Notes: a model not told the origin generated them from the letters alone. 64,000 nucleotides of DNA from Ophiosphaerella korrae (GCA_028456385.1 JALNQF010000088.1:111270-175269), one strand, 5' to 3'. Shown: positions 47,103 through 61,288, numbered from the stretch's first letter. Numbers and translations: made by a program.

Positions 47103-50100
47103 TAATAGTAGATCTCTACAAATATTTTACTTTTATAGGCCTCTCTATAACCTAGAACTACGCTAGTAGCCTTCTTACCTATACTAGAGTTACCGCAAGA
47201 TAGCTAATTGTAGCTAACTTTTAATTAAGCCTAGCTAGCTAAAAAGAACTATACTACTAGGAATTAGATCCTACCTTAGCTACAGCGCGCTAGGTAGCCC
47301 CTTAAGTTTACTATATTATAGTTCTAGTTAAGGTTTCTAGCGCTCTCTTTTTGCTAGTACTAGCGCTAACATTCTAGAAAGAAATATATACTAAAGAAAA
47401 GTAGTTTAACTACCTTATAGGTTACGAAGCTTTAGCTTACACCTACTACGTATACCTAGGCAAGGGCGTACTTACACTAGGTATTAAACCTAGGCAGCAG
47501 CGCTAAAGAAAGAAAAGACCCCTAAACCTACGCAAATTACTAGCGCTTAATTTACAAGAACTAAGTAATAAAGCGCCCTAGACCCTACTAAAACCTTTAC
47601 TAGCTAGCGCTAAAGATCTAAATCTCTATAAACTAATAGCTAAACGTACTAATATAGTATATAACTACTATAACTTAGCTTATTATACTATAACTTAGTT
47701 ATATAAAAAATCTTCTATCTCTTTAAAAGCTAGCCTCTTAAACTAAAATAATACTAGCTTATAACCTCTTTATTACTAGAACTAAGCGTACTTGTAAGAT
47801 AAAGATACGCTATAAATAGTAGACTATAGATTTAGTAAAGAACTAAGAGAACGCTCTAAGGCTACTATACCGTAAAAAATCTATAAAATACGCGCTAGAA
47901 CTAAGTCTCTAGAAAAACAAACCTAAAGACCTACTATACTAACTGCTCTAATAAAAAAAGTACTAAGTAACTTCTAATAATATCTTAAGACCTCCTTATA
48001 GAAAGATAAAAGAAAATAGGTAATAGACCCTAAATCCTTTATTTAGCTAAGACTACCTAGTAAACTTAATTTCTAACCTAATATAATTCCCTAACAAGTA
48101 CTAGGCGCCTTCTTAGCTAATAGCTCTATAATAGACTTAGCTACTCCTAACTAACTTATTATAGAAGAATTTAACCTAGATATAGACCCTACTTACTTTA
48201 ACTAAGGTAGCCCCCTAAAGTACAGACTAGTTACTAAGGTCTCTTTTAATAACTAGACTGTATTAAACAACTTAATTAACAACGCCTAACTAAACGTTAG
48301 CTAAGTATTATTACTCTAGCCTATACCTAAGCTTAAGATCCTAGAAAAGCTAAGAGACAACCTACTATTAAACGCTATAATTAACAAAGACTTACTACTA
48401 GGAATAGTCTTTATATCTTAAGATAAACTTAAGAAATTACTTACTAAGTTTACTAAGCTCTAACCCTCGTTTTGCACCCTACTACTAACTTTATACTAGG
48501 GAATTAAGGATAATAAACCTAGTAATTACTTATCTCTTAGAGAATTTACCCTAGCTAGAATAGTATTATACCTAGTAGTTGCGAATACCTAGATATAAGA
48601 TACAATTAACGTAGCAAATAAATAAAACTAGAGGCTTATAGCTAGAGTAAGTAAATTAGATAAATAACTCTCCTAATAAGATAACTAATTAGCCTAACTC
48701 TAAGAACGCCTAGTATAATTACTACTAGACTATAACTATATTATAAAGTAATACAATACTTTAAGCTAAAGAGCTACTTAGTATAAAGCTTTATAAGAAG
48801 AAGCTATAGTAAAATACAACTACCTACGCAAAGTAGTAATCTACTAAGAAGACCTAATAGCTAAATAAACTAAGCTAGAAACTTTTAACTTCGATATACT
48901 AGCGTAGAAAGATATAGAACTACCCTATACTAGGATCTTACTATAAGGCTAGTAACTTAGCTTCTTTAAAAGAGAGTTTAAACCCTAAGTACTAGTAGTA
49001 GGCTACTATATCTTTAATAGAGAAGAGTTTACCCTAACTCTCTTCCTAACTAGTATCTAAGAGCTAGCTTTTAATTTTTACTAGTATAAAGAATAAAAAG
49101 ACTACTCTATAAAACTTCTATAATTTTTAGGTATAAGACGCTACGTAGACGTTATATCCTTTATCTAGTCTATATACGATTACTTTATTACTAATAGAAA
49201 AAAACATATTAGCTTATAAACCTAAGCTAACGTTATTATATACTACTATATAGGATTAGCTTACCTATACTTTACTATCCTAAATAGTGTCGCCTACTTA
49301 TACTAAGAAGAATTTGTATATTTCTTTGTACTTTTTTACTAATTTAGTAATATAGACGTAGTAGGATTAGGAGAAGTACGCTATAAAACCCTAGAAATAG
49401 CTAAATTTAGACTAGATTAACTAATCTACAAAACTACCTAGTTAGTATAGGCTAAATTCTTCTCTAAATTTAACAACATTAGCCTTAAACTATAATAGAA
49501 CCTATAGCTATATAATATCCGCCTTTAAAAAAAGCTGTAACCCTAGCTTAAAGAGGCTACTAGCACTACCTCTAGTATCTACAATAGCCCTACTAAGTTT
49601 TAAAAGATAATCTTAATATTAAAAAATAAAGTAAATAATTATAACCTAAATATAGGCTCTAAGTAAACCTAGCTTTGTACTCTAGCGCTTATAAGAGCTA
49701 AACTAAGAGCGTAGATATAAAACTTTAAAGAAGAACTAGCTATAACCCTACGAGAACTAAAATACTATTAACTACAACTAGAAAGCGTATTTAGAGGAAT
49801 ACACCTAACTAGTAAAAAGGCTACTATAATTAAAACTAAGAACTCTAAAACAATTTTATACTAGGGCTATAGAAAGATAAGTATTAGGAAGCTAGACTAT
49901 ACTACTTATAAATAAATAAAAGCTACTAGATCTAAAATACTTACTAATACTATAAACTACTATATAGCTACCTATATAGTAATAGACTCTAAAATAGATA
50001 TAGAAATAGAGGACTAATTCTTTAAATATAACTCCTAACTAGACACAGAGCTAGAACTAGAGCCTAACTTAGACTAGGATTTAGAAAACGACGTTCCCTA

Positions 50101-53100
50101 GGCCTAAAGCCTTAACCTAGGGATTATACAAACTAGAAGAGCGCAATTAACTACTAAAGTATAAACCCTAGTATAGCTATATCCTACACACTTACCTACA
50201 GAATATAGATAGTCTAGTACAAGAAACTACTAACTAATCTAATAGAAGCTAAGCTAAACTAATTCTTATTTACTAGCTTCTTAGGTAAAGACCCTATAGT
50301 ACCTTATACAACTAGAACCCTAGCTAATAATAGAGCTAACGCAAACTTTATTTAATAAAAATTTACCTAGAAGACTATAAAATTACAAACTATCTAGCTA
50401 CCTTAACTTATTATTTATAAAAGATATAATAGTTCCTTATCTAAGTCTATTACGTATTAGGTCGAGTTCTACCTATAAGTAGGCGCGTATATTAAATAGA
50501 CCTCTACCTATATTATTAAAAATATAAGCTAATTTAACCTTATTCTAGGATTTTTATAGCGTAAAGCCTATACTATTAAACTTAACTACTACTATAGAAC
50601 GTTATTATTCTCTAATACTTACTACTAATAGTACTACTAGATAACTAATAAAATCCCCTTAGTAGTATACTATAGTACGCCTAGATATTACTCTACTACA
50701 GCCTTAAAGAAGCTAGCGCTTAAACTATTATCTACTCCTATAAGGCCCCTAAGTAAGTACCCTAATAGGTATAAATAGAACTTGTTAATAGACATTTAAA
50801 CTATTAGTTATTGTACAATTAAGGCCTTTACTAGAAGAAGTAGATATACACTTATAGTACTTACTTTAGATAGAATACTACTACTAGTGTACTACTACAA
50901 GGTAGCTAGAGAAGTAGATTATACGTAATTTTACAAACTACTACCTATAGTAAAGCTTAAAGATATCTTATCTATAGAACTACTCTAACTATATTAAAAC
51001 TTAATACTCTATTTTAATAAGAAAGCCGCTAAGAAACTTCCTCCTTATAGGCTACACGACCTAGAAATTACCTTTAAACCTAGCGTAAAAATCCTAGACG
51101 CTAAACCTTACCTCTTTACTAGAACACAAGACGAAGTAATCTAGAAATATATCTAAGAAATAGAAAGTAAGGGCTTTATTAGTAAATATAGCTCTCTAGC
51201 TAGGAATAACTTACTAATTGTAGCTAAACTAGATAGTAGCTTATAAGTCTACGTAGACTACTACAAGCTAAATAAATCTACTATTAAAGACTAGTACTCT
51301 ATTCTATTCTTTAGGGAAATACTAGCCTACCTAAATAAGGTAAAGATTTTCTCTAAATTTAACGTAATATACGCCTTTTACTACTTACGTATTACCCTAA
51401 ATTTAGAATAGCTAACTACTTTTATTACCTACTTTAGTATATATACCTATAAGGTAGTACCCTTTAGCCTTACTAACGCACTAGCTACTTTCTAGTACGC
51501 TATTAACTTAGCCTTACTAGAATATTTAGACGACTTCTACACTATATATATAGATAACGTCCTAATATACTCTAATAATAAAATAAACTATATCTAGTAC
51601 GTTTGCAAAGTGCTTACGCAACTAAAAAAGTAAGGCTTCTATATAGATTTTAAAAAATCTAGCTTCTACGCTACCTTAGTTAAGTTTTTAGGTATAATTA
51701 TCTCTAATAAAGGAATTACAATAGATCCCTCTAAAGTTAAAGCTATCTAGGAGTAAGAAATACTAAAGACTGCTAAAGAAGTCCTAGCCTTTCTAGGCTA
51801 TACTAGATTCTTCTAGCGCTTTATTAAAGATTACTTAAGCCTTGCCTTACTACTTACTAAGTTAATTAAGTCTAAGGTTATTACTAAACCTACTAAAAGA
51901 GATAGGCTACCCCTTTAAAAGACCTAGTACAAGCCTTTTATAATTACCTAAGAATATATAGACGCCTTTAATAAACTAAAAGCTACTTTCTAGCTAGGAG
52001 TAGTCTTACTTTACTTTAACTCCTTAAAACTAATCTACATCTAAACTAACGCCTCTAGGTAGGCCTTAGGCGGAGTAATAAGCTAACTAAACTAAGATAG
52101 AATCTAATAGCTAGTTAGCTTCTTTTTAAAAAAATACACCCTAGTAGAATATAATTATAATATCTACGACCTAGAGCTTATAGCTATAATCTAAGTATTT
52201 AAAGAATAGGAACTAGAGCTTATAGGTAGTCTATATATAATCTGTGTTATAATAGACTACTACAATTTAGAAACCTTTATAATAACTAAAAAGCTTAATC
52301 GCCGCTAGGCACGCTAGTTATTATTCTTATTCTAATTCGATTTCTATATTAAATACACACCTAGCAATATAAACAAGGTTATAGACGCCCTAAGCTACTA
52401 ACTATAGGACTGCCTTATAGACGATTCTAATCTACGAGTATTAAGAGCTAACTAAATTATCCTAAGCCCTTAAGTCTTAGCCCTAGGCGTAAAACCTACG
52501 CTAGATATAGTAATTTACGCTCTAAGCCTCGCAGACCTATAAAAGCTAGATAGATTTACGCTAGAATAAGCTACTATAGTATACGCTTACTTTCGCTATA
52601 TTATAGGAATAAAACTAAAATTAGTAAACCTACTAGAGGATTTTCTACTACCCTATAATAGAGAACTAGACCTAGAACTCCTACTATATATTGTTAACCT
52701 ACGCCTAATAGAAGAATTACTAGATATAGCGTATTTAGAAGACTACGTAGCCTAAGCTATATTTACTACTATAGATAGTAGATAATAAAAACTATTAAAA
52801 GCCTTCTACAAAGTAGGATACTACTTCTCGTACGCTAATATTAGCTCTACTAGATTAGAAAAAGAAAAGTACTTTTAGGTTAATAAAACGCGTCTATATA
52901 TCCCCCTAAACGCCTATCTACGCTGCTAAATCTTTAATTTATACTATAACTATTAGTTAGCAAGCTATAAAGGACTCTATAGCACGCTATATCTAATATA
53001 TAAGCGCTATTATTAGCTTAAGATACTCTAAGCTATTAAGTAATTTTATAATATATACCTAATCTACTACTATATAAAGAACCTACGAGATAGTAAACTT

Positions 53101-55165
53101 AGTTACTTCTAACCTATACTAATTCCTTACGCACCCTAGACTAATATCTTAGTAGACTATATCTAAGCCTTACTAACTAGCAAAAATAGTAGCTAGATTT
53201 ATAAATATATCTTTGTAATTTACTACTACTTTATAAAAAGACGCTATTTCTTCCCCTATAAGTCCCTAAAACCTAAGGAAGCTACCTAATATTTTATATC
53301 TATTTTTAAGCTTTATAGAGTCCTAATAAATATTATATCTAATAGAGAGACAACCTTTATTAGTTAATTTTAGCGCTACGTATACAAACGCCTCTATATT
53401 ACGTAAAAGCTCTTAACTATATACTACCTAGAAACTAATAGCTAAACTAAGCGAGTAAATTAAGCTCTAGAGATCTTTCTAAGGTAATACGTTAACTACG
53501 CGTAAGATAACTAGGTAGCCTAGCTATACGTAGCTAAGTTCTAGGTAAATAACACTATTAATATATCTATTAAGATAACCCTATTTCTTGTAGATCTAGG
53601 GTATTACCCCTATAGTAGTATACACCTTAGCAAAAATAACAAAGATTAACTAAACCTAGCCTAACGTAACTAACGTATACAAGCTAATAAGCTACTTAAC
53701 GCCTATAGTAACCTAGTAGCCTACTTTAAAGAAAAAATACTCTAGGTACAATAAAAGTAAGTAGCCTAAGCTAATACCTTTCGCTAAAGCAGACTAGTAT
53801 ATAAAGTTAGTAACTAAGCTTATATTAGTATAGCTAATTAGAGAACTACTTAGCTAACCCTAAAATTAGACTACTAATAGGTAGGCCTATACCCTATTAA
53901 GAGAGTTATCTACAACAGTAGAGTATATAAGCTAGTACTACTCTAAGAGATACTAAGTAAAGGTATATTCCTAGTTTTCTCCCTAAAACTCTTGCGCCTT
54001 AGGGATTAGAAGCCCCTACTAGATTAAGACCCGCTATAGCTAATCCCTATTATTATTACTAATAAAGAAACTAGTAGCGTATACAAAAAATACCTAGTAG
54101 AAGCTATCTTAGACGTACGCTTTAAAGAGCGTAGAAAATACACAAGATAGTACTACCTAGTCTACTAGACTAGCTATAATAAACTTATATAGGAGCTAGT
54201 AGAAGAATTTATAAAATATAAAGCTACCTTTAACTTTTACTAGAACTACCTAGAGAAAGCTAAACTACTAACTCTACGCATACCTAAAAAATAGAGCCTT
54301 AATAAAGATATAACCTATTAGGGTATCCTAACTATTAATAGGCGTAAAAAAGCCCCTTATAAAGTGTAATTACTACTTTTAACTTTTACTAGAACTACCT
54401 AGAGAAGCCTAAAACTCTAACTATATACCTAAAATAGAGCCTAATAAAGACGCAACCTAGTAGGGCACCCTAGCTATTAGTAGGCGCAAAAAGGCCCTCT
54501 AAGGCGTAATTAGAAAACTTTACTACTAGCTAAAGACAAATTATAGTGCAAAAATAGCAAGAATAGTTTACCTTAGCTAGTAAGTATAAGACTCTTTTTA
54601 GGTTAGAGCCTACCTCTACTACTATAGCTGCGACTACTATACTCTCTTATAACTAGTTACGCGTAGGTCTAGTTTACTATCGCAGAATTTACAACTAGCT
54701 ACTAAATTCCTAGCTAGGGCTGCTCTACGCTGCCTACCCCCTAATACTTGTAAATATTAGGCTTACTAGGTCCCCTATATTAACAAACCTACCTATTATA
54801 AAGCCTATATCTATAGTAGGCACTTATATAGAGATCTAGCGCTATTAAGTTACTTAGTAGTATTAACTTTGCCTTCCCTTATACTATATACAAATACTTT
54901 TAGGTTTAATTTTATTAGCGTAGAGTAGAGGTAGTAGAAAAGGGTTTGTAGTTAACACGTTTTATATATAGAAGTTGCGCGCGTCTTAATTTTGCACTAA
55001 AATTAGTAAAAACTTTAGCTCTATACTCTATAAATAACGATTTTAACTCTAAAAATAGTTAACCTCTTTATCTCTAGCTACTACTACTACTACCTAATAG
55101 GTATTATTAGTTAATTAGAGCCCTTTTTAAGCTCTAGGAATTCGCTCTTTAAAAGGAGGGAGACG
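47103..55165 (+). pseudogene. gag-pol remains of copy N
   Basis: A long, poorly recognisable gag part runs from 47,103 to about 50,200. Reverse transcriptase is at about 51,180-51,740: VYVDYYKLN, KIFSKFNVIYAFYYLRI, VVPFSLTNALATF and the active site, now IDNV for the usual D-D pair, near 51,551-51,562. RNase H lies at about 51,960-52,400 and integrase at about 52,900-53,640 (LPIPYAPWTNILVDYIQALP, then ISNRETTF where a conserved Asp has become Asn). A chromodomain-like segment is at about 54,080-54,230 (EAILDVRFKE...YYLV). Stops TAG/TAA interrupt every frame. A tandem duplication follows at 54,223-54,513. Confidence 0.78.
54223..54513 (+). repeat. Tandem duplication of about 145-150 bp in N
   Basis: The stretch starting AACTTTTACTAGAACTACCT near 54,231 recurs near 54,377 with the same following landmarks (TAGAGCC.TAATAAAGA, CTATTA.TAGGCG.AAAA). 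The copies have diverged by transitions and small indels. It lies just beyond the chromodomain, at the end of pol. Confidence 0.7.
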
Positions 55166-55507
55166 TGTAAAGAAGTTATCCCTTATATCTCTTATTTTCG
55201 TACTAATGTTAGTAAGTTTGCAACTTACTAACATTGCAAACTTACTAACATTACAAACTTACTAACATGTTAGTAAGTTTGCAACTTACTAATATCGCAA
55301 ACTTACTAACATTGCGAACTTACTAACATGTTAGTAAGTTTACAACTTACTAACATTTAACTATCTTTCTACTTTTAGTTAGCGCTTAGTAAGCTACTAG
55401 GTATATATACCTAGTACTTACTTAGATAGCTTTATTTACTATTTACTCTTTTTAGTTAATTATTAAAACTGCCTTATTAAGTTATCTTGCGTAAAGTCTA
55501 CTTTACA
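55166..55507 (+). repeat. 3' LTR of copy N
   Basis: 342 bp; keeps the TG...CA ends and the palindromic TTAGTAAGTTT/AAACTTACTAA array at about 55,211-55,363. It keeps slightly more G and C than the 5' copy. Confidence 0.87.
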
Positions 55508-55930
55508 CACTTAGCTTTAGCTTCTATAATTTAAGATAGTAATTTCTCTTAAGTCTAGTTAATAGCTCTCTCTATTATTATTAAGTCTAGATATAAAGAT
55601 AAGTATAATAAACATATACTCTAAAAGAGAAATACTAGATATATTATAAGAACTACGTATATTTACGTAAATATACGCCTTATAAGCTTTACTATTATTT
55701 GTAGAAATAATATAAAGAAGAGATTTAGAATTTAATTTAGAAGAAGCGTAACAAGAATAAAGAAATATCTTAATACTATTACGTAATATATAGTTAGTAA
55801 GGAGATAGTAATAATATATAGAAGAAATAACTATAAAGAGTAATAAAGAACTATAAATTAATAAAGAAAGTAAATTAATAACTTTAGCTCTAAGATAGAT
55901 AAATAAAGACTTACTTAAAGAAAGAGATAG
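55508..55930 (+). other. 3' internal region of A after the N insertion
   Basis: About 420 bp of non-coding internal sequence that continues the A element interrupted at 46760. Its reverse complement occurs in C (57,815-58,245) and D (61,750-62,160). It carries no open frame. Confidence 0.7.
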
Positions 55931-56362
55931 TATTATAATAGTAATAAGAGAACTATAGATAGAACTAATTAGCCTAATAATAAAAGGATTAGACTATTAT
56001 AACAAAGAAAACCTAAGGCTAGATTAGGAAACTATATATAATTAGGATACGTAAAGTAATCTATAATCTATAGATTCTTAGTAATAATAAACTATAGATT
56101 AGAGTAATTTACAATCTATTATTCTTAGTAGTAATAGATTAATAGATTACTATAAGTATATAGGTAGTAGTAAATACGTATTATTAAGATAGTATTAGTA
56201 ATTTAATCTCTTAACTATAGAACGCTAATACAAGATAGTTATAAAATATCTTCTATTATTTATAGTTATTATAGATTACTACGTAAGCTTTTAATATTAA
56301 CTTACAATCTACTAATAACTTTTAGGTACTAAGAAGTTAACTCTAGTAACTAACCCCTAATA
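55931..56362 (+). repeat. 3' LTR of copy A
   Basis: 432 bp, the same length as the 5' LTR at 40575, followed by the TATAT target duplication. Confidence 0.85.
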
Positions 56363-56364
56363 TA

Positions 56365-57383
56365 TATTTTATAGGTATAATAAGAGAAATTAAGATAAAA
56401 CTAATTAGTTTTAACTTAGGTACTAATAAAGTATAAAATAAGTAAAGTAATAACTTTAATTAGAAGACTACTTATAACTAGAATATATAGTAGTAATCTA
56501 TAGTTATATATAAATAAATTAGTAGTAATTTATATTATTATATAAATAGATTAATATAAGTATATAGTTAATAAGATATATATTATTAGAATAGTATTAG
56601 TAATCTAATCTCTAACCTAGAACGCTAATACTTAATATTATATATATAAATTAACTATTATTTATAGTTATTACTAATTATAATATAAGCTTTTATTATT
56701 ACTTCTTAATTTACTAATAACTTTAAAGGTTATTAGGAAGTTAACTCTAGTATACCTATTATACCTTACTAATTTAGTTATTATAAGAAGTAAAGCGTAA
56801 GTAACGTATAGTCTAGCTAATATAATAGTAGAAAGTTTAACTAAATAAATAGCTAAAGTACTTAAAAGTAGTTATAAATTAAATAGTATAGTATAGAAGA
56901 TAATTAAAGATTGTATTAATAACTTAATTATAGAAAAAAAAGATATAAAGATAGTAATTAATACTTTAGAAATATAAAATAAGAAACTATAAAATTATAT
57001 AAAGTAGAATAAAGTATAAATTAAAGCTATTATTAAAGGTTAGAACTAAATAGAACTAATTACTTAATAATTAAAGATAAGTATAATAAAGAAACTACTT
57101 AAGATACTTATCTTTAAAAAGTTTAATAAAATAAGAGAAAAACTAAAACTTTTTATAGTATTAGTATAACTTTAGATAGATATATAAGTACTATACTTTA
57201 ATATAAAAGAAAAGAAAGTAATATATATTAGAATATATCTTAAAAAAGATATAATAAAATAGTTTAAACTTTACTAGATAGACTATATAATATATACCCT
57301 AATAACCTAAAAAATAAAACTAGAGCTATCTTTAGAAGTTATAAATACTTTACTAAATAAATAAAAGTAGTATTTAGAGATAT
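56365..57383 (+). mobile_element. Family 1 copy B: LTR and 5' gag fragment
   Basis: A diverged family-1 LTR (56365-56763, 399 bp) begins TATTTTATAGG and ends CCTATTATA. It is followed by the same internal start as copy A (CCTTACTAATTTAGTTATTA) and about 620 bp of decayed gag parallel to 41007-41620. B is cut at 57383 by copy C. It is the most diverged copy and therefore probably the oldest. A sits at its left edge, with the A target duplication overlapping the first three bases of B. Confidence 0.72.
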
Positions 57384-60300
57384 TATAACAAGCCTCCTAT
57401 TATCGACTATAGGTACCTATCTTAGAAAGGTTAGTAGATTATAAGGTAATAACAAAAGTTTGTATAGGGATCTATAATAACTATAAACAATAGAAGATAT
57501 TTTGTAACTATCTTGTATTAGCGTTCTATAGTTAAAGAATTAAATTACTAATACTATCTTAATAATGCGCGTCGCTACTAACTATATACTTATCCTAATC
57601 TATTAATCTATTACTACTAAGAATAATAGATTGTAGATTACTTTAATCTATAATCTATTAACGCTAAGAGTCTATAGATTATAGATTACTCTAGGTATCC
57701 TAATTATATATAGTTTCCTAATTAAGTTTGTATTCTTTGTATTTATAAGAGCTTAATCTTTTAGTTATAGAGCTAATTAGTTCTATCTATATTTCTCTTG
57801 TTACTATCGTAACACTATCTCTTCTTCTAGGTAGGTCCTCGTTTATCTATCCTAGAGCTAAGGTTATTAACCTACTTTCTTTATTAATTTCTAGTTCTTT
57901 ATTACTCCCTATAGTTACCTCTTCTATACGTTGTTAATATCTTCTTACTAATTACGTGTTACGTAATAGTGTTAAAATATTTCCTTGTTCTTGTTATACT
58001 TCTTCTAAGTTAAATCCTAAGTACTCTCTTTATATAGTTTCTATAAATAATAGTAAGGCTTATAAGGCGTATATTTATATAAACGTTTATAGTTCTTATA
58101 ACGTGTCTAGTGTCTTTCTTATAGAGTGTATATTTATTATACTTATTCTTATATCTAGGCTTAATAATAATAGGGAGAGCTATTAACTAGGCTTAAGAGA
58201 AATTACTATCTTAAATTGTAGAGGCTAAAGCTAAGCGTAAGTAGATCTAGGAGCTTGCGTAGAGTAAGCTAGTAGAGAATTAAGCTTGTCTCTCTTATCT
58301 TTATAAGATAAAGGCGCTAAATAATAAGAAATTAGCTATATAGTTAGTAGCTCTAGAAGCTAAGCTAGACTTAGATAAGGTATTTAGTGTTGCTATAGTA
58401 GGTCCTACGTTAGGCGCTCCTATTACCTCTCTATCTAGTAATAGTAATATTAGTTCTCTTAGTTTACTACTAGGTGTTCTAGAGGGTTTTAACTTTAGAA
58501 GTCTTCTAGTTTCTTAAGGTAGTTAAAGTTATCCTCTAGTTCCTATATTTCTTCCTATAGTTATCCTTTTTTATCTATACCTATTTATTTTACTATATAG
58601 TAGTTCCTACTATTATAGAACTAGTATACTAGGATTTCTTTAACTTCCTATTCTTTTTGTTCTCTATACGTATCTACTTTATATACTAGTAGTTCTACGT
58701 TTTATAGTACTATCTTAAGTAGTACTATGTAGAAAGTTAGGTATATCTTTATTTTATTTAGTAGCTTTAATTTAAATATAATTAGCGTAACTTCTTTCTT
58801 AATTTTGTATAGTCCTATCTTAACGTAGTCTAATTTTAAGCTTAGTCTCTTACTCTTAATATTTTTCTATACTAACTATACTTTTTCTCTCTCTCTAAAT
58901 TAGGGTCCTTCTTTATACTTCTTATTATAGTACTTAGCTATACGATTATATAGGAATTCTACGTCCTATCTTAGTTAATCCTATATATTCTTAAGTCTAT
59001 TAGTAAAGTTTTCTCTTCTTAAAAACTAAAATATCTAGTTTCTTAGTATCTAGTATATATTAGGCTTAAATCTATAGTTTATAAAGAAAAGTATTACTCT
59101 TATTACTATATTCTTTGCGCTGTTATATGCTAGTTGTACTATAGGTAGTAGTTATACCTAGTTATTCTAGTTGTAATTAAGGTAGTATCTTAGGTATTGT
59201 TCTACTATCTAATTTATACGTTCTAATTATCTATCTATCTATAGGTAGTATGCTATTAATATTATATATTTAATTCCTAATTGTACTATTATTGTTCCCT
59301 ATAGTTTTAATATAAATCTTACGTCTCTATCTATAATAATTTTATCTAGTAGTCTGTGTTAGCTAATTATAGTTCCTAGAACCTAGTAAGCTATAACTTC
59401 TATTCTACTTTTTTCCTTATATAGTCTAAAGTATAAGTACTTTGTAAGTTTATCTACTATTATTAGGATTCTATTATACTTAACTCCTAATATTAGGTCT
59501 TTAGACTTAGGTAATTTCGTAATAAAGTCTATTGTAATAATTCCTTATAGTTATTCTAGTATCTCTATTAGTTATAGTATTCTATATAGTGTATGTCTAT
59601 TATATTTATTTCTATAGTATTCTATATAGTCTTATAGTACTTCTATTACTAGTTGTCTTGCCTTTAAGATATAATAGTCCCTTAAAAGTCTATCTAATAT
59701 CTTATTAATACTTTAGTATCTATATACTAGTAATTTATAGAATTACTATATAAATTCTCTTTAGATCTTTTTTAGAATATATATTCTTCTATAGGCTTGT
59801 ACTAGTCCTTTTTAAGTTTCTAGTTTTTCTATTTCTTTAGATACTTCTTGTGTTATTTTCTAAATCTATTTGTCTAGCTTACTACTTATTCTTTTGAGTG
59901 TTGTAGCTATTTTAGGTATATTTAAGACTAAATATCCTTCTTCGTTCTTAATTAGAACTATGCTAGTAGCGCTTACTTCTTCTTATAAGTCTAGTCTTCT
60001 ACTAAGGGCGTTTATAAATTAGTTGTCTTTCCCTTTTATATATATTATTTCTATATTAAATATTAATAGAAACTCCTACTATCTTATATAGCGTTATAAT
60101 AGTTCTTTATTTATTATAAATCCTATAAAGTTTTTATAGTCTATATAGACCTTTGTCTAGTATTTTACTCTTTATAAATATACTTTCTATTACTTAAATA
60201 CTTTATATATTACTAGTATCTCTTTGTTATAGATTAGATAGTTAAGCTCTACTAGCTTTATTTTCTTAAAAAAGTATTTAACTAAATACTCCTTATTAGT

Positions 60301-61288
60301 TTCTAGGTCTTCTTGTATTAGTGCTATTCTATAGACTAAGTTAGACGCGTCTGTCTTTACTACTACTAGTAGGTCTAGGTTGTATATTCTAATAACTAGG
60401 TTTTCTATAAACTTTCTTTTAATTTTCTTAAATACTTTATTATATTCTCTTATTTACTTAAATAGTGTGTCTTTTTTTATAAGTCTAGTTATTAGTTCTA
60501 TATCTTCTAACTATCTTATTATTAACTTTCTATAAAAGTTAGCTAACCTATAAAATTATTGTACCTCTTTTAGGTTTTTTAGTATTAGCTATTTGTTAAT
60601 TAATCTAATCTTCTCTAGGTTAATCTTAATTTTTCCTAGTTTAATAATAAATCTAAGGAAGTCTATTTTCTTTATATAAAATTTGTATTTTCTTATTTTT
60701 AAGAATAGTTTATTTTCTACTAGTTTCTCTAGTACTTTGTGTATATATTGTACGTATTCTTCCTCTATTTCTAAAAATATAAGGATGTTATCTAGGTATA
60801 TAAATATAAATACGTCTAAGTACTCTCTTAGTACTATATTAATCTTTTCTTAGAATACTACTAGTGCGTTTATTAAGCTAAATAGTATAACTAGATATTT
60901 ATATAGTTTATACTATGTTCTAAACGCTATCTTCTATTTATCTCCTTTTTTAATTCTAATCTAGTAGTATACGTTCTAAATATCTAGTTTTATAAAGATT
61001 TTTGCTCTTTGTAATCTATCTTATATTTTGTCTATTTGTAGTAATAGGTATTAGTTCTTGTTTATAATTACGTTAGTTTTCCTAAAATCTATATAAGGTC
61101 TCTTGTTACTTGTTCTTTTTTTATCTATAAATATAAGTCTATACACTACTAAGGATTTAGATTCCTTTATCTATCTCTTTTTTATTATATTCTAGATAAA
61201 TATTTATTTAATTTTAGATTCTTCTTCTATTTTCTAGTAGACTAGGCTCTATCTTATATCTTTACTTTCTACTAGTTCTATCGCTAGG
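57384..61288 (-). mobile_element. Family 1 copy C, minus strand, interrupted by D
   Basis: Inverted family-1 element inserted in the gag of B. Its LTR is 57384-57814 (431 bp); the TGTTACGATAG start of the LTR is still intact when read on the minus strand. Going up the plus strand one meets the 3' non-coding part (57,815-58,460), chromodomain (about 58,490-58,700), integrase (about 58,800-59,760), RNase H (about 59,990-60,420) and reverse transcriptase (about 60,560-61,130), matching A in reverse. C stops at 61288, equivalent to about 43,700 in A, where D begins; the rest must lie beyond the window. A 76-codon plus frame at 57956 is fortuitous. Confidence 0.8.

Larger units (their letters stand above)
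46761..55507 (+). mobile_element. Ty3/Gypsy chromovirus, family 2 copy N, nested in A
   Basis: An 8,747-bp element with two LTRs of exactly 342 bp (46761-47102 and 55166-55507). The right LTR keeps the TGTAAAG...CTTTACA ends; the left one starts TATAA, a G-to-A loss of TG. The target duplication is TACTT (46756-46760) on the left and CACTT (55508-55512) on the right; copies C and D show the empty site with CGCTT, so both differences are RIP-type transitions. A purine tract AAAAGGAGGGAGAC (55151-55164) precedes the right LTR, as a polypurine primer should. Its reverse transcriptase is clearly different from that of A. Confidence 0.85.
40575..56362 (+). mobile_element. Ty3/Gypsy chromovirus, family 1 copy A (RIP-mutated, carries nested N)
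   Basis: A complete but dead element: two 432-bp LTRs (40575-41006 and 55931-56362), the internal region, and an 8.75-kb nested element N. Without N and its duplicated 5 bp it is about 7.0 kb. Identical TATAT target duplications flank it (40570-40574 and 56363-56367). Domain order is gag, reverse transcriptase, RNase H, integrase, chromodomain, the order of the Ty3/Gypsy chromoviruses. LTRs begin TATTATAATAG where copy C retains TGTTACGATAG, showing loss of the TG end by G-to-A change. The two LTRs differ almost only by transitions. Confidence 0.85.

Noticed and set aside
57956..58186. 76-codon plus-strand open frame
   Set aside because: It lies in the non-coding 3' part of inverted retroelement C; the equivalent sequence in A and D is not open and the translation has no motif.
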